NCBI GenBank assembly: GCA_038530285.1
Contig: JBCBCY010000006.1
Coordinates: 1-64,000 of the forward strand
Direction of reading: 5' to 3'
Source of the DNA: JASJAR01 sp038530285
GTDB taxonomy: Bacteria > Pseudomonadota > Alphaproteobacteria > Rhodobacterales > Rhodobacteraceae
Length of the DNA stretch: 64,000 nucleotides
Part shown: positions 36,381 through 44,744 of the stretch, piece after piece
Layout of the letters: every line of letters begins with the position of its first letter
Numbering within the stretch: position 1 is the first letter of the stretch
Notes under the pieces: generated by a model
Told to the model about the DNA's origin: nothing
Database searches by the model: none
The model's input: the letters and a program-made list of their open reading frames with translations, nothing else
Position numbers and translations under genes: made by a program

Positions 36381-36653
36381 TTAACCCCGCCGTCCACTGG
36401 CCCCGCCCCGGCGCACCGGTTCGGCTTTCGCGCGCGCGGCCCCTTCGGCCAGAACCCGGCTCATGGGATGATCGGGGTCGCGGTCGGCGTAATGCGCGGA
36501 CAGCAAGGGCAACAAGTCAACCGCCGTCTGCCCGTCGGGCACCGAGATGGCCCAATCGAGGAAAATTGTCCGGCACTCGGGCTCACTGATCCCCTCGATC
36601 GCATAGGAATCCGCAATAAGCCCCTTGGGGTCGAGTGTTTTGAGGTCTGGCAT
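36381..36653 (-). CDS. Uncharacterised 90-residue protein
   Basis: Starts MPDLKTLDPKGLIADSYAIE at the ATG at 36653, with GGGACAAGG just upstream; a second ATG at 36665 adds four residues. It contains GISEPECRTIFLDWAISVPDG and an Arg/Gly tail RRGGASGRRG. No signal peptide or membrane helix is seen. It lies directly after glnE on the same strand (22-base gap), so it may be co-expressed. Function unknown. Confidence 0.68.
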   Translation of the reverse strand: MPDLKTLDPKGLIADSYAIEGISEPECRTIFLDWAISVPDGQTAVDLLPLLSAHYADRDPDHPMSRVLAEGAARAKAEPVRRGGASGRRG

Positions 36654-36675
36654 GCCTTGTCCCATGGGCAGATAT

Positions 36676-39456
36676 CTAGGCCGGGTTCAACACAGCGGCA
36701 ATGGTCTCATTTGCCCAGACCGTATCGCGCGCAATCTCTGCGATCAGAGTGTCGATGTCCTGCGCCGCGCCCACATTCAAAATGAACCGTTCCGCCCCTG
36801 TCCCGGCCCCGGGCACGCCACCGCTGAGGATCATGGCCTGGCGCAGGCTCGACAAACGCGCATAAAGCGCAACCATCCGGTCGGTGTCGCGATCGCCGAG
36901 ACCCAGTTTATCGGCACCCATGACAAGTTGGCGCCGGGGTCCGCGCGCCGGTGCGCCCGCCAAAAGGGCCGCGGTGCTGGCAAGAAGTTCGATATCCTGC
37001 ATCGCGCCGGGTCCGCGTTTGAGGTCCGCCAGCCCCGCCGGGCCAGGATGCGCCTTGGCCAGACGCGCGCGCATGTCAGCGACATCGCCCAGAACCTTTG
37101 TGCGGTCCTGCGCCTGGGCCACCAGATCGCGGCGGAAGGCTTCAACCTCGCCCATCAGGCGCGGCTCGCCTGCGACCGCTCGGCCCCGGGTCAGGGCCAA
37201 ATGCTCCCACGTCCAGGCGTCGCGGGATTGGTAGTTGATAAAGGCCTGCAACGAGGTCGCCACCGGACCTTTGCGGCCCGACGGGCGCAGGCGCATATCC
37301 ACCTCATAAAGGCGGCCATGGCCGGTCAGAGCCGTCAGCGCGGTGATGTACGCCTGGGTCAGCCGCGCATAATAGGCCCCCGACGACAGCGGCTTTGGCC
37401 CGCCGGATGCCTCAACCCCGTCGGGGTCGAAGATCACGATAAGATCAAGGTCAGAATTGGCGGCCAGCGTCCCTGCCCCGAGCGACCCCATCCCGAGTAC
37501 GGCGGCACCACGGCCCGGCGCGGCCCCGTGACGCTTGGCGAAATTGGCCGCCACCACGGGCCAGAGCGCTTCAAGCACCGCGCGGGCCAGATCGGCATAT
37601 TGATACCCCGCTTCTTCGCCCGAAATCAGGCCACGCAAGTGATGCACCCCGGTGCGGAAATGCCATTCGCGGGTCCACAGGCGCGCCGCGTCAAGTTTGG
37701 CTTCGTAATCAGGCGACGCGTCAAGCGCTGCCTCAAGGTCCCTCCGCAGACCCGCGCGCCCCGGCCATGGGGCAAAGAATGTCCCTGCGATCACGGCATC
37801 GAACACGCCCGCGTTCCGGGCAAGATACCCCGCCAACCCCGGCGCCGTATCGGCAATATCAACCACCAGATCGAGAAGTTGGGGGTTCGCCTCAAACAGC
37901 GAAAACACCTGCACGCCGGCGGGAAGACCCGCAAGGAACCGGTCAATGTTCAAAACCGCCGCATCGGGGTCGGCCGCCCCGGCCAGCCGCGCAAGAAGCC
38001 CGCCACGCAAACGGGCGAACACCTCACGCGCGCGGTCACCGCGCAAGGCGGGGTAGTCGGGCCACCGGGCCACAACGGCGTTGAAACTGTCGGGGATATC
38101 CGCCGCGCCGTCACCCTTGCCGCCGATGGGCTTGGGGGCGAAGAAACCTTCGCAGATGCGATGAACCCGAGCAAAGCGCGCCTCGATCTCTTGGGCGTCA
38201 TCGGCGCCACTGCGCCCGGCGAGCGCTGCCAGGCGCGACAACCCATCCTCGGTGTTGGGGATCACATGGGTTTGTTGATCGCCCACCATCTGGATGCGGT
38301 GTTCGAGGTTTCGGTGGGCGACATAATCATCCGTTAGGGTCTTTGCATCGGCGTTGTCGACCCAGCCCGCTTCGGCCAGGGCCGCCAGCGCACCGCGCGT
38401 GTCCGGCACCCGTAGCCCCGGGTCGCGGCCACCGGCGATCATCTGGCGGGTCTGGGCGTAGAACTCGATTTCGCGAATCCCACCCACACCGAGCTTGACG
38501 TCACGGCCCAGAACGCCCTGGCTTTGGTGCAGACCCTTTGCGTCGCGGATTTTCAGCCGCATCGCATGGGCATCTTCGATGGCCCAGAAATCAAGGTGGC
38601 GCCGCCACACGAAGGGCGTCAGCGTGTCGAGGAAGCGTTGACCGGCCGCGAGATCGCCCGCAGCCGCGCGCGCTTTGATGAAGGCCGCGCGCTCCCAGGT
38701 GCGCCCCTGGGCTTCGTAATACCGTTCGGCCGCCTCCATCGACATGGCCACGGGTGTCACGGCGGCGTCGGGACGCAGGCGTAGATCGGTGCGAAACACA
38801 TAGCCTTCGGCGGTGCGTTCAGACAGGATCTTCGTCATCGACCGGATGGCTTTGACAAAGGCAGATCGCACGTCTGCGATGTCGCCGGGATCAAACCGGG
38901 TCTCATCAAAAAGGCAGATCAGGTCGATGTCGGATGAGTAATTCAGCTCAAACGCGCCCATCTTGCCCATCGCCAGAACCGCCAGCCCTGCCCCGTTTGC
39001 CGCATCGTCTTCGGTATGGTCGGGCAAAAGGCCCCGCCGCAGAACCGGGGCAAGACCGGCGACCAAAGCGCGGTCCACCGCCACATCCGCCAGCCGCGTC
39101 AAAGCCCGGGTCGTCGCGGTCAGATCGAACACACCCGCGAGATCGGCAAGCCCAATCAGCAGGGCCGCGCGCCGTTTGGCCACACGCAGGCCGACCAAAG
39201 TGTCGGGTGGCGCAAGGCGTCCGACGTCGTCCAACAGCGCGTCCAGCGCGCGTTCCGGCGACCCCGCCAGCGCGGGCCGCAGCCAGTCTGTTTCTTTCAG
39301 GATGAGCCCCCGCAGATAGGGCGACGCGCCCGCGGCCCCGGCCAGCACCTCTGCCACGGCGGGGTCCGCCTGACCAAAGGCGGCCAAGGCCTCGGCCCCC
39401 AGATCAGGGGCATATGGGCGCGGACTGCGGGTGATGCGGGAGGCAAAATCGCTCAT
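36676..39456 (-). CDS. glnE: Bifunctional glutamine synthetase adenylyltransferase/deadenylylase
   Basis: Attaches and removes AMP on glutamine synthetase in response to PII signals. The 926-residue protein has two nucleotidyltransferase domains: AMGKMGAFELNYSSDIDLI near residue 165 (deadenylylase half) and GMGSLGAGTLAANSDLDLI near residue 660 (adenylylase half). Each is followed by its own helical regulatory region (RTDLRLRP; VDMRLRPSG). The ATG at 39456 begins MSDFASRITRSPRP. It is divergent from a YbaK-like gene across a 75-base gap. Confidence 0.96.
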   Translation of the reverse strand: MSDFASRITRSPRPYAPDLGAEALAAFGQADPAVAEVLAGAAGASPYLRGLILKETDWLRPALAGSPERALDALLDDVGRLAPPDTLVGLRVAKRRAALLIGLADLAGVFDLTATTRALTRLADVAVDRALVAGLAPVLRRGLLPDHTEDDAANGAGLAVLAMGKMGAFELNYSSDIDLICLFDETRFDPGDIADVRSAFVKAIRSMTKILSERTAEGYVFRTDLRLRPDAAVTPVAMSMEAAERYYEAQGRTWERAAFIKARAAAGDLAAGQRFLDTLTPFVWRRHLDFWAIEDAHAMRLKIRDAKGLHQSQGVLGRDVKLGVGGIREIEFYAQTRQMIAGGRDPGLRVPDTRGALAALAEAGWVDNADAKTLTDDYVAHRNLEHRIQMVGDQQTHVIPNTEDGLSRLAALAGRSGADDAQEIEARFARVHRICEGFFAPKPIGGKGDGAADIPDSFNAVVARWPDYPALRGDRAREVFARLRGGLLARLAGAADPDAAVLNIDRFLAGLPAGVQVFSLFEANPQLLDLVVDIADTAPGLAGYLARNAGVFDAVIAGTFFAPWPGRAGLRRDLEAALDASPDYEAKLDAARLWTREWHFRTGVHHLRGLISGEEAGYQYADLARAVLEALWPVVAANFAKRHGAAPGRGAAVLGMGSLGAGTLAANSDLDLIVIFDPDGVEASGGPKPLSSGAYYARLTQAYITALTALTGHGRLYEVDMRLRPSGRKGPVATSLQAFINYQSRDAWTWEHLALTRGRAVAGEPRLMGEVEAFRRDLVAQAQDRTKVLGDVADMRARLAKAHPGPAGLADLKRGPGAMQDIELLASTAALLAGAPARGPRRQLVMGADKLGLGDRDTDRMVALYARLSSLRQAMILSGGVPGAGTGAERFILNVGAAQDIDTLIAEIARDTVWANETIAAVLNPA

Positions 39457-39531
39457 GGCGCGACCATCTCCACCGGTTGGCCTTTGGTCAAGCGCTGGAC
39501 ATGGTGCCAGGCTTGGGCCACCAAACACCCC

Positions 39532-39999
39532 ATGAGCAAAAGTCTGAAACGCGTGACCCGGGCATTGGCTGGCGCCGGGTTCGACATCACCCCGTCTGAA
39601 ATGGCCGAGGGCACCCGAACTGCGGCAGATGCCGCCGCCGCCATCGGCTGCCAGATCGACCAGATCGCAAAATCCATCATCTTTGCCACCAGCCCTGACG
39701 AGGTGGTCTTGTTCATCACCGCAGGCGGCCGGCAGGTGGATGTGACCCGGGCCGCAGCCCTTGTGGGCGCTGATCTGACCCGCGCTGATGCCGCCCAGAT
39801 CCGGACGCAGACGGGCTTTGCCATCGGCGGCGTGTCTCCGATTGGATTGACCGCGCCGGTCCGGTCCTGGTTCGATAGGCGCCTGTTGGATTTCGCGGAA
39901 GTCTGGCCCGCGGCGGGCACGCCGCGCCATGTTTTCGCGATCGATCCACGGGATTTACAGGCGCTGACGCAGGCGCAAGTGGCTGATTTCACATCGTAA
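39532..39999 (+). CDS. YbaK/EbsC-family aminoacyl-tRNA deacylase
   Basis: A 155-residue trans-editing domain like those that hydrolyse mis-charged Cys-tRNA(Pro) or related species. Key features: ARTAADAAAAIGCQIDQIAKSIIF with the family Lys, VVLFITAGGRQVD, and the ending RTQTGFAIGGVSPIGL with the GxxxGGxxPxG motif. Family membership is clear, but the substrate (Cys, Pro or Ala species) is not. Confidence 0.88.
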   Translation: MSKSLKRVTRALAGAGFDITPSEMAEGTRTAADAAAAIGCQIDQIAKSIIFATSPDEVVLFITAGGRQVDVTRAAALVGADLTRADAAQIRTQTGFAIGGVSPIGLTAPVRSWFDRRLLDFAEVWPAAGTPRHVFAIDPRDLQALTQAQVADFTS

Positions 40000-40018
40000 T
40001 CAAGATTTATGTAAAAAA

Positions 40019-40074
40019 CATTCACATCACCCCTTGTTAATGCCATTCACATTCGCCACCTTTTGTAATGTGAA
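40019..40074. promoter_or_regulatory. Cluster of TTCACAT motifs before the DUF2852 gene
   Basis: CATTCACAT occurs directly at 40019-40027 and 40044-40052, and inverted as ATGTGAA at 40068-40074; another TTCACAT falls in the end of the YbaK gene at 39988-39994. The second and third copies form an inverted pair TTCACATT/AATGTGAA. This looks like a multi-site operator region 32 bases or more before the ATG at 40106; the regulator is unknown. Confidence 0.5.
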
Positions 40075-40105
40075 GCGAATTTACATTAACCCAAAGGAGA
40101 CATAA

Positions 40106-40525
40106 ATGACCCCCGCCGCCGCAACCACCCACGCCCACCCGGCCACTGGTGGCAACTGGTTGAGAAAGTCCGAAGCCTGGCTCGACAGCAAGGGCAAAGG
40201 CGCCTGGATCGCCGCCATGGTTCTCGGCTTCATCTTTTTCTGGCCCCTGGGCCTTGCCCTTTTGGCCTACATGATCTGGAGTAAACGCATGTTCAACGGC
40301 TCTTGCGCCGGTCGCACCCGCCACGCCCGCCACGCTTTCAAAACCAGCGGAAACAGCGCTTTTGACGCCTATAAGGCCGAAACGCTGCGCCGCCTGGAAG
40401 ACGAACAGGACAGCTTTGAGCAATTCCTCAAGCGCCTGCGGGATGCCAAGGACAAAGCGGAGTTCGACGAGTTCATGAAGGACCGCGCAAAATCCGACAA
40501 GACGGACGACGCAGAGCCCGCCTAA
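40106..40525 (+). CDS. DUF2852-family protein (copy 1)
   Basis: A 139-residue membrane-anchored protein. One helix (WIAAMVLGFIFFWPLGLALLAYMIW) is followed by a basic stretch and a coiled C-terminus SAFDAYKAETLRRLEDEQDS and FLKRLRDAKDKAEFDEFM. The second half recurs in the next gene. AAAGGAG lies seven bases upstream of ATAAATG. The TTCACAT motifs lie immediately before it. Function is unknown. Confidence 0.85.
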   Translation: MTPAAATTHAHPATGGNWLRKSEAWLDSKGKGAWIAAMVLGFIFFWPLGLALLAYMIWSKRMFNGSCAGRTRHARHAFKTSGNSAFDAYKAETLRRLEDEQDSFEQFLKRLRDAKDKAEFDEFMKDRAKSDKTDDAEPA

Positions 40526-40534
40526 CAAAGACAA

Positions 40535-40559
40535 CGGGCCTCGACATTATCGGGGCCCG
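40535..40559. promoter_or_regulatory. Intercistronic hairpin between the two DUF2852 genes
   Basis: CGGGCC pairs with GGCCCG around an inner CGA/TCG and a CATTA loop. No T-run follows, so it looks more like an RNA-stabilising or attenuating hairpin than a full terminator. It lies nine bases after the copy 1 stop. Confidence 0.55.
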
Positions 40560-40583
40560 CAACAGACCGAGGGAATGATTGAC

Positions 40584-41033
40584 ATGCCTAAGAATAAATT
40601 GCCGAAGGACGTCTCAAAGCTGTCACTGCGCCCACCGCTTGTTGTGCAGATCCTTGCCATCATCGGCTACACCGGGTTTTCGATCCCGGTCGCGATCATC
40701 GCCATGACCCAATACGGCATTCTGGGCATGTTCGTGGTGCTGCTGATCATCTGGGGCTGGAGCGAGGTTTTGAACCTGGGCACCAAACCGACCATGAACG
40801 ACATCGTCGACCGGCTGCGCCCGAAGACCGATGAAACCGCTGCCAGCGACACCGGCAACGCAAGTTTTGACGCTTATAAGTCGGAACTTCTGACCCGGCT
40901 GGAAAACGAACAGGCCAACTTCAAGACCTTCCTGGCGCGCCTGCGCGAGGCCAAGGACAAGACCGAGTTCGACACGTTCATGGAAGCCCGCGAACGTGTG
41001 GCGCAAGAAAGATCGTCAACCGAGCCCGCCTGA
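40584..41033 (+). CDS. DUF2852-family protein (copy 2)
   Basis: A 149-residue paralogue of copy 1. One or two membrane segments (VVQILAIIGYTGFSIPVAII, GMFVVLLIIWGWSEVL), then the shared tail SFDAYKSELLTRLENEQANF and ARLREAKDKTEFDTFM. ATG at 40584 is preferred because GAGGGA lies eight bases upstream; an ATG at 40575 is too close to it. It ends just before a strong terminator. Confidence 0.83.
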   Translation: MPKNKLPKDVSKLSLRPPLVVQILAIIGYTGFSIPVAIIAMTQYGILGMFVVLLIIWGWSEVLNLGTKPTMNDIVDRLRPKTDETAASDTGNASFDAYKSELLTRLENEQANFKTFLARLREAKDKTEFDTFMEARERVAQERSSTEPA

Positions 41034-41045
41034 TCCAGCCTTTAT

Positions 41046-41084
41046 GGGGCCTGCCGCGCCCTCCCCGTGGCGGCCCCTTTTTTT
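41046..41084 (+). terminator. Rho-independent terminator after the DUF2852 pair
   Basis: GGGGCC and GGCCCC pair around GCC/GGC with a C-rich loop, followed by seven T. It starts 13 bases after the stop and ends 14 bases before the RDD gene ATG, so it separates or attenuates expression of that gene. Confidence 0.75.
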
Positions 41085-41097
41085 GAAAGCCTTTAAC

Positions 41098-41559
41098 ATG
41101 ACTGATGCCACGACCAATTCCAACTGGGCCCTGCCCGAACCACAGACCCACCCCGAGTTTTATGCCGACACCGTCTCGAAGCGCTTTTTCGCCTGGGTGA
41201 TCGATGTTCTGCTGATTTCGGTGGTCACCATGGTCATCGTGCCCTTCACCGCCTTTACCGCGCTGTTTTTCCTGCCACTGCTCTATGCCGCGATCAGCTT
41301 TTTGTACCGCTGGTGGAGCCTGGCGGCGCGGTCGGCCACGCCTGGCATGCGCCTGACCTCGATCGAGTTGCGCACCGCTGATGGCAGCCGCTTGGATACG
41401 GTCACGGCGTTTTTGCACACCGCAGGCTACTTCGTGTCGATCGCGATCGTTCCGCTGCAACTTGTCTCGATCGCGCTGATGCTGATGTCGGGGCGCCGGC
41501 AGGGTCTGACCGACCACGTCTTGTCGACCGCCGCGATCAACCGGACCGCGCGCGCCTAA
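41098..41559 (+). CDS. RDD-family membrane protein
   Basis: A 153-residue integral membrane protein. The RDD-domain start is KRFFAWVIDVLLISVVT (Arg-x-x-Asp pattern), then FFLPLLYAAISFLYRWW, ARSATPGMRLTSIELR and AGYFVSIAIVPLQLVSIALML. RDD proteins may transport small solutes or Na+, but the substrate here is unknown. The ATG lies 14 bases after the T-run of a terminator, so it may need its own promoter or read-through. Confidence 0.85.
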   Translation: MTDATTNSNWALPEPQTHPEFYADTVSKRFFAWVIDVLLISVVTMVIVPFTAFTALFFLPLLYAAISFLYRWWSLAARSATPGMRLTSIELRTADGSRLDTVTAFLHTAGYFVSIAIVPLQLVSIALMLMSGRRQGLTDHVLSTAAINRTARA

Positions 41560-41606
41560 CCGGCCTGCAGCCTGTGCCTTAATGGTTAATTGCATGTGAA
41601 TGGCGC

Positions 41607-41630
41607 ATAGCCGGGCGCTGTCCCGGCTAT
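41607..41630. terminator. Perfect 9-bp hairpin between RDD and bpt genes
   Basis: ATAGCCGGG, loop CGCTGT, CCCGGCTAT. No long T-run follows (TGTC), so termination is not certain. It lies 48 bases after the RDD stop and 90 bases before the bpt start. Confidence 0.5.
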
Positions 41631-41719
41631 TGTCGCCCCGATTGGTCCCCGCAGATAATGGGGATTGGCGCCGCTGGAATGCCTTGTTACGCTCCGGTTG
41701 AAATCACAGTCGGACACCC

Positions 41720-42541
41720 ATGCGCCACACGCTGCCCATCGCGCCCCAGTTTTACGTGACCGCGCCCCAGCCCTGCCCCTATCTTGAGGGCCGGCTGGAG
41801 CGGAAGCTGTTCACCGCGCTGCAGGGTGAATACGCCGAAAAGCTGAACGATACTCTATCAAAGCAGGGGTTTCGGCGATCGCAAAACGTGCTGTACCGTC
41901 CGTCATGTGCCGAATGTTCGGCCTGCCTGTCAGCGCGCATCCGTGTGGCCGACTTCAAACCGACCAAATCGCAAAAACGCGTCTTAAGAAAAAATGCTGA
42001 TCTGCGGCGCGAAGCGACGTCGCCCTGGGCCACGGAAGATCAATACGCGTTGTTCCGCGCCTATCTCGACAGCCGGCATGCAGACGGCGGCATGGCCGAT
42101 ATGGATATTTTCGAGTTTGCCGCGATGATCGAAGAAACCCCGATCCGCAGCCGCGTCATCGAATATGGCCGCGAAACCGGTGGTCGACCCGATCTGGCGG
42201 CGGTCTGTCTGACGGATGTCCTCGATGACGGGCTGTCGATGGTCTACAGCTTTTACGATCCCGATCTGGCGGGCGACAGCCTTGGGACCCACGTGATCCT
42301 CGATCATATCGCCCTCGCACGCGAGGCCGGCCTGCCTTACGTCTATCTTGGCTATTGGGTGCCCGGCAGCCGCAAGATGGGCTACAAGGCGAAATTCTCC
42401 GCGTTGGAAATCTACAAAGGCGGTCAATGGCAGGACATTGGCGACCCGACCGCGCATGAGGTCGAAACCCATCCCCTGTCGACCGATCCCATCGCCGAAC
42501 AGGTGGCCCAGATTTCCCTGCCAGACACCCGCGCGCCGTAA
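41720..42541 (+). CDS. bpt: Aspartate/glutamate leucyltransferase
   Basis: N-end-rule transferase that moves leucine from Leu-tRNA to N-terminal Asp or Glu, marking proteins for ClpS/ClpAP. The 273-residue protein has the N-terminal Cys cluster (PCPYLEGR, SCAECSACLSAR), KPTKSQKRVLRKN, and the acyltransferase core SLGTHVILDHIALAREAGLPYVYLGYW with GSRKMGYKAKF. The ATE-family fold plus this Cys pattern distinguish it from Aat. clpS is at 27616-27921. Confidence 0.95.
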   Translation: MRHTLPIAPQFYVTAPQPCPYLEGRLERKLFTALQGEYAEKLNDTLSKQGFRRSQNVLYRPSCAECSACLSARIRVADFKPTKSQKRVLRKNADLRREATSPWATEDQYALFRAYLDSRHADGGMADMDIFEFAAMIEETPIRSRVIEYGRETGGRPDLAAVCLTDVLDDGLSMVYSFYDPDLAGDSLGTHVILDHIALAREAGLPYVYLGYWVPGSRKMGYKAKFSALEIYKGGQWQDIGDPTAHEVETHPLSTDPIAEQVAQISLPDTRAP

Positions 42542-42546
42542 GGGCT

Positions 42547-42945
42547 GTGCCCGCGCGCGTCGCTCTTTTTGCTCTGCTCGTGCCCGAGTATGACACGGGA
42601 CTTGCCTTTTACGCCGGGGTGTTGGGCTGGGATGTGACAACAGACCTGGACCAGGGCGGGGGCAAGCGCTGGGTGGTGGTGACCCCGCCCGGCGGCGGGA
42701 CCGCGGTGTTGCTGGCCCGTGCGGTCGGGCCCGGCCAGACGTCTGCGATTGGCAACCAGACCGGTGGGCGGGTTGGGTTTTTCCTGCAAACGGATGATTT
42801 TGCGCGCGACCACGCGGCCATGATCGCCGCCGGGGTTGCGTTTGAAGAAGCCCCCCGCGTTGAACCCTACGGCACCGTGGCGGTCTGGCGCGACCCGTTT
42901 GGCAACCGCTGGGATCTGATTGAATACGCGGGCGTGTCGCCATGA
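42547..42945 (+). CDS. VOC/glyoxalase-family protein
   Basis: A 132-residue single vicinal-oxygen-chelate domain. Start VALFALLVPEYDTGLAFYAGVLGWDV, middle GGRVGFFLQTDDFARDH, end VAVWRDPFGNRWDLIEYA. A GTG start at 42547 lies six bases after the bpt stop. Many such proteins are lactoylglutathione lyase-like or bind small aromatics; no activity can be assigned. The last four bases overlap the next gene (ATGA). Confidence 0.85.
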   Translation: MPARVALFALLVPEYDTGLAFYAGVLGWDVTTDLDQGGGKRWVVVTPPGGGTAVLLARAVGPGQTSAIGNQTGGRVGFFLQTDDFARDHAAMIAAGVAFEEAPRVEPYGTVAVWRDPFGNRWDLIEYAGVSP

Positions 42946-43457
42946 CCGACCGCGCCACTTTTGTGTGCGACCTTGATCACCCGGTCGAGGCCGTCTTTGA
43001 CGCTTGGCTCGACCCCGACATCCACCGCGCGGTGATTTTGCGCCAAGTCTATAAAAACGGGATCAAAGCCCTGGACCCGACGCTTGGCGGCCAGGAGCGC
43101 TATGAGTATCGCTGGCGCAACCGGCTTTCCTCGACCGAAACACGAACCTACAAAAAGATCGAACGCCCCCATCTCATCGAAGCTGAGGTTTACCGCGTGC
43201 ACGCGAAGACCTTTGGGCCAAGATGGATCCCGACACCGCCGCCCGGGACCCTGCGCGAGACCTTGTTTTTCGAGCCCATACCGGCGGGATGCCGCATTGT
43301 CGCGCGCACATTGCATCGGCGCAGATTGACGCAAGCCTGGGGCGTGGCTGGCCCCCAGACATCAACCGCCGGCTGGTGGCGCCTCGATTTCGATGTGTTC
43401 TTACAAGGTTTTGATCATCGCCTAAGCGGATTGGGGGACGCAGTTACGTCCCCTTAA
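42942..43457 (+). CDS. SRPBCC-family protein
   Basis: A 171-residue soluble protein with an AHSA1/START-like start, FVCDLDHPVEAVFDAWLDPDIHR, but a less usual tail. Possible ligand-pocket segments are LGGQERYEYRWRNRLSSTE and GWWRLDFDVFLQGFD. It overlaps the VOC gene by four bases and precedes the ATP-grasp gene by 54 bases. The bpt-VOC-SRPBCC set reads as one operon; function unknown. Confidence 0.75.
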   Translation: MTDRATFVCDLDHPVEAVFDAWLDPDIHRAVILRQVYKNGIKALDPTLGGQERYEYRWRNRLSSTETRTYKKIERPHLIEAEVYRVHAKTFGPRWIPTPPPGTLRETLFFEPIPAGCRIVARTLHRRRLTQAWGVAGPQTSTAGWWRLDFDVFLQGFDHRLSGLGDAVTSP

Positions 43458-43511
43458 GGTGGCTCTGGCACACCGGTCGGGAACGACCGAGGCCAGAAAG
43501 GACTCAAAGCC

Positions 43512-44744
43512 ATGGATCCGCAACCCAGATTGGGGCTCGCCGCCCTGTCCGAGATCGCCTTTGACGGGGGCAACCTGACCCCGTTTCGCGCCGAACTGAC
43601 CGCGCAGGTGTTGCGCGGCTCTGCCGGGGCGCTGATGGATCTGTCGGTGATCGAACAGCTTGAAGGCAATCTGGAAGCGGGGCTCAACTGGCAAAGCGAA
43701 GCGCTGAAAAGCTGCCGGCTGTTTCGCACCTTCCGGCGCCAGAACGCACCGCTGAAGCTTTTGGTCTTCGCCGCGCCCATTCATATGGGAGGCAATACGC
43801 CGGTCGAGTTCTTGGTGCCCGGCGACCGGTTCGACATCATCACCTGCTATCCCAAGGCCGGGGTGCCTATTGTGCTGCCCGACTATGACATCGCCTTTTG
43901 CGCCGCCCCTGCCGATGCCGGGGACGCGCAGGCGTTCTTGGACCTTGTGCATGACCTGACCGCAGGCGGCCCGCCCGTTCTGAACCTGCCCGACGCATTG
44001 ATCCAACCTGAACGCGACGTCCTGCCAGAGGTTTTTCGGGATGTCCCGGGCCTGCGCTTGCCCAGGACCCAACGATTAACCCGGGACGAATTGCGCGCCA
44101 TTGTCTCGAACGCGTGGGAAGACGACGCGCTCAGTGATCTTGGCGGCTACCCGTTTGTCGTGCGCCCCGTGGGGTCGCATGCCGGGTTCGGTCTGGCGAA
44201 AATAGCGGATCGTTCCGCCTTTGAAAGCTATCTTGCGGCCCGTGACGAGACCGAATTCTACGTCGGCGAATTCATCGACTACGCAAGCGCGGCGGACCGG
44301 CAATTCCGCAAGTATCGCATCGTGCTCGTGGGGGGCAAACCCTACCCCGCCCATATGGCGATCTCGCATCAGTGGGACGTGTGGTACATGAACGCCGATA
44401 TGAAAGGCTCTGCCCCCAAACGGGACGAGGAAGCCCGTTTCATGGCCGGGTTTCACGCGTTTGCTGCGCGCCATGCCCGCGCGTTTCAGGCGCTGCACCA
44501 GGGGTTGGGGTTTGACTACTTCGGGATCGATTGCGCCGAAGACCGCGACGGCAATCTGGTGGTGTTTGAAGCCGACAACGCGCTGATCGTGCACAACATG
44601 GATTGCCGGGCGACCTTTCCGTACAAAGAACAGCATATGCGCGCGATTTTCGCCGCGTTTGAAACCATGTTGGTGGGCCGCTGCGCACACCGGCCCGTCG
44701 AACCCAGCGCGCGGCCCCCAATCAGCCGCGCTTTGCGCGCTTAG
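43512..44744 (+). CDS. ATP-grasp-domain protein of unknown substrate
   Basis: A 410-residue protein. Residues 1-130 form an unfamiliar N-domain. Residues 190-370 read as ATP-grasp: YPFVVRPVGSHAGFGLAKI (phosphate-binding Gly loop), FYVGEFIDYASAADRQFRKYR, and the Mg-binding end YFGIDCAEDRDGNLVVFEADN followed by ALIVHNM. RimK-like enzymes add amino acids to proteins or peptides, but this one is not assigned to any. Its ATG has AAAGGA nine bases upstream. The stop overlaps that of a convergent gene by four bases. Confidence 0.75.
   Translation: MDPQPRLGLAALSEIAFDGGNLTPFRAELTAQVLRGSAGALMDLSVIEQLEGNLEAGLNWQSEALKSCRLFRTFRRQNAPLKLLVFAAPIHMGGNTPVEFLVPGDRFDIITCYPKAGVPIVLPDYDIAFCAAPADAGDAQAFLDLVHDLTAGGPPVLNLPDALIQPERDVLPEVFRDVPGLRLPRTQRLTRDELRAIVSNAWEDDALSDLGGYPFVVRPVGSHAGFGLAKIADRSAFESYLAARDETEFYVGEFIDYASAADRQFRKYRIVLVGGKPYPAHMAISHQWDVWYMNADMKGSAPKRDEEARFMAGFHAFAARHARAFQALHQGLGFDYFGIDCAEDRDGNLVVFEADNALIVHNMDCRATFPYKEQHMRAIFAAFETMLVGRCAHRPVEPSARPPISRALRA

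Noticed and set aside
36625..38337. 570-codon plus-strand frame opposite glnE
   Set aside because: Low-complexity Arg/Gly/Pro/His composition and full overlap with a convincing GlnE on the other strand.
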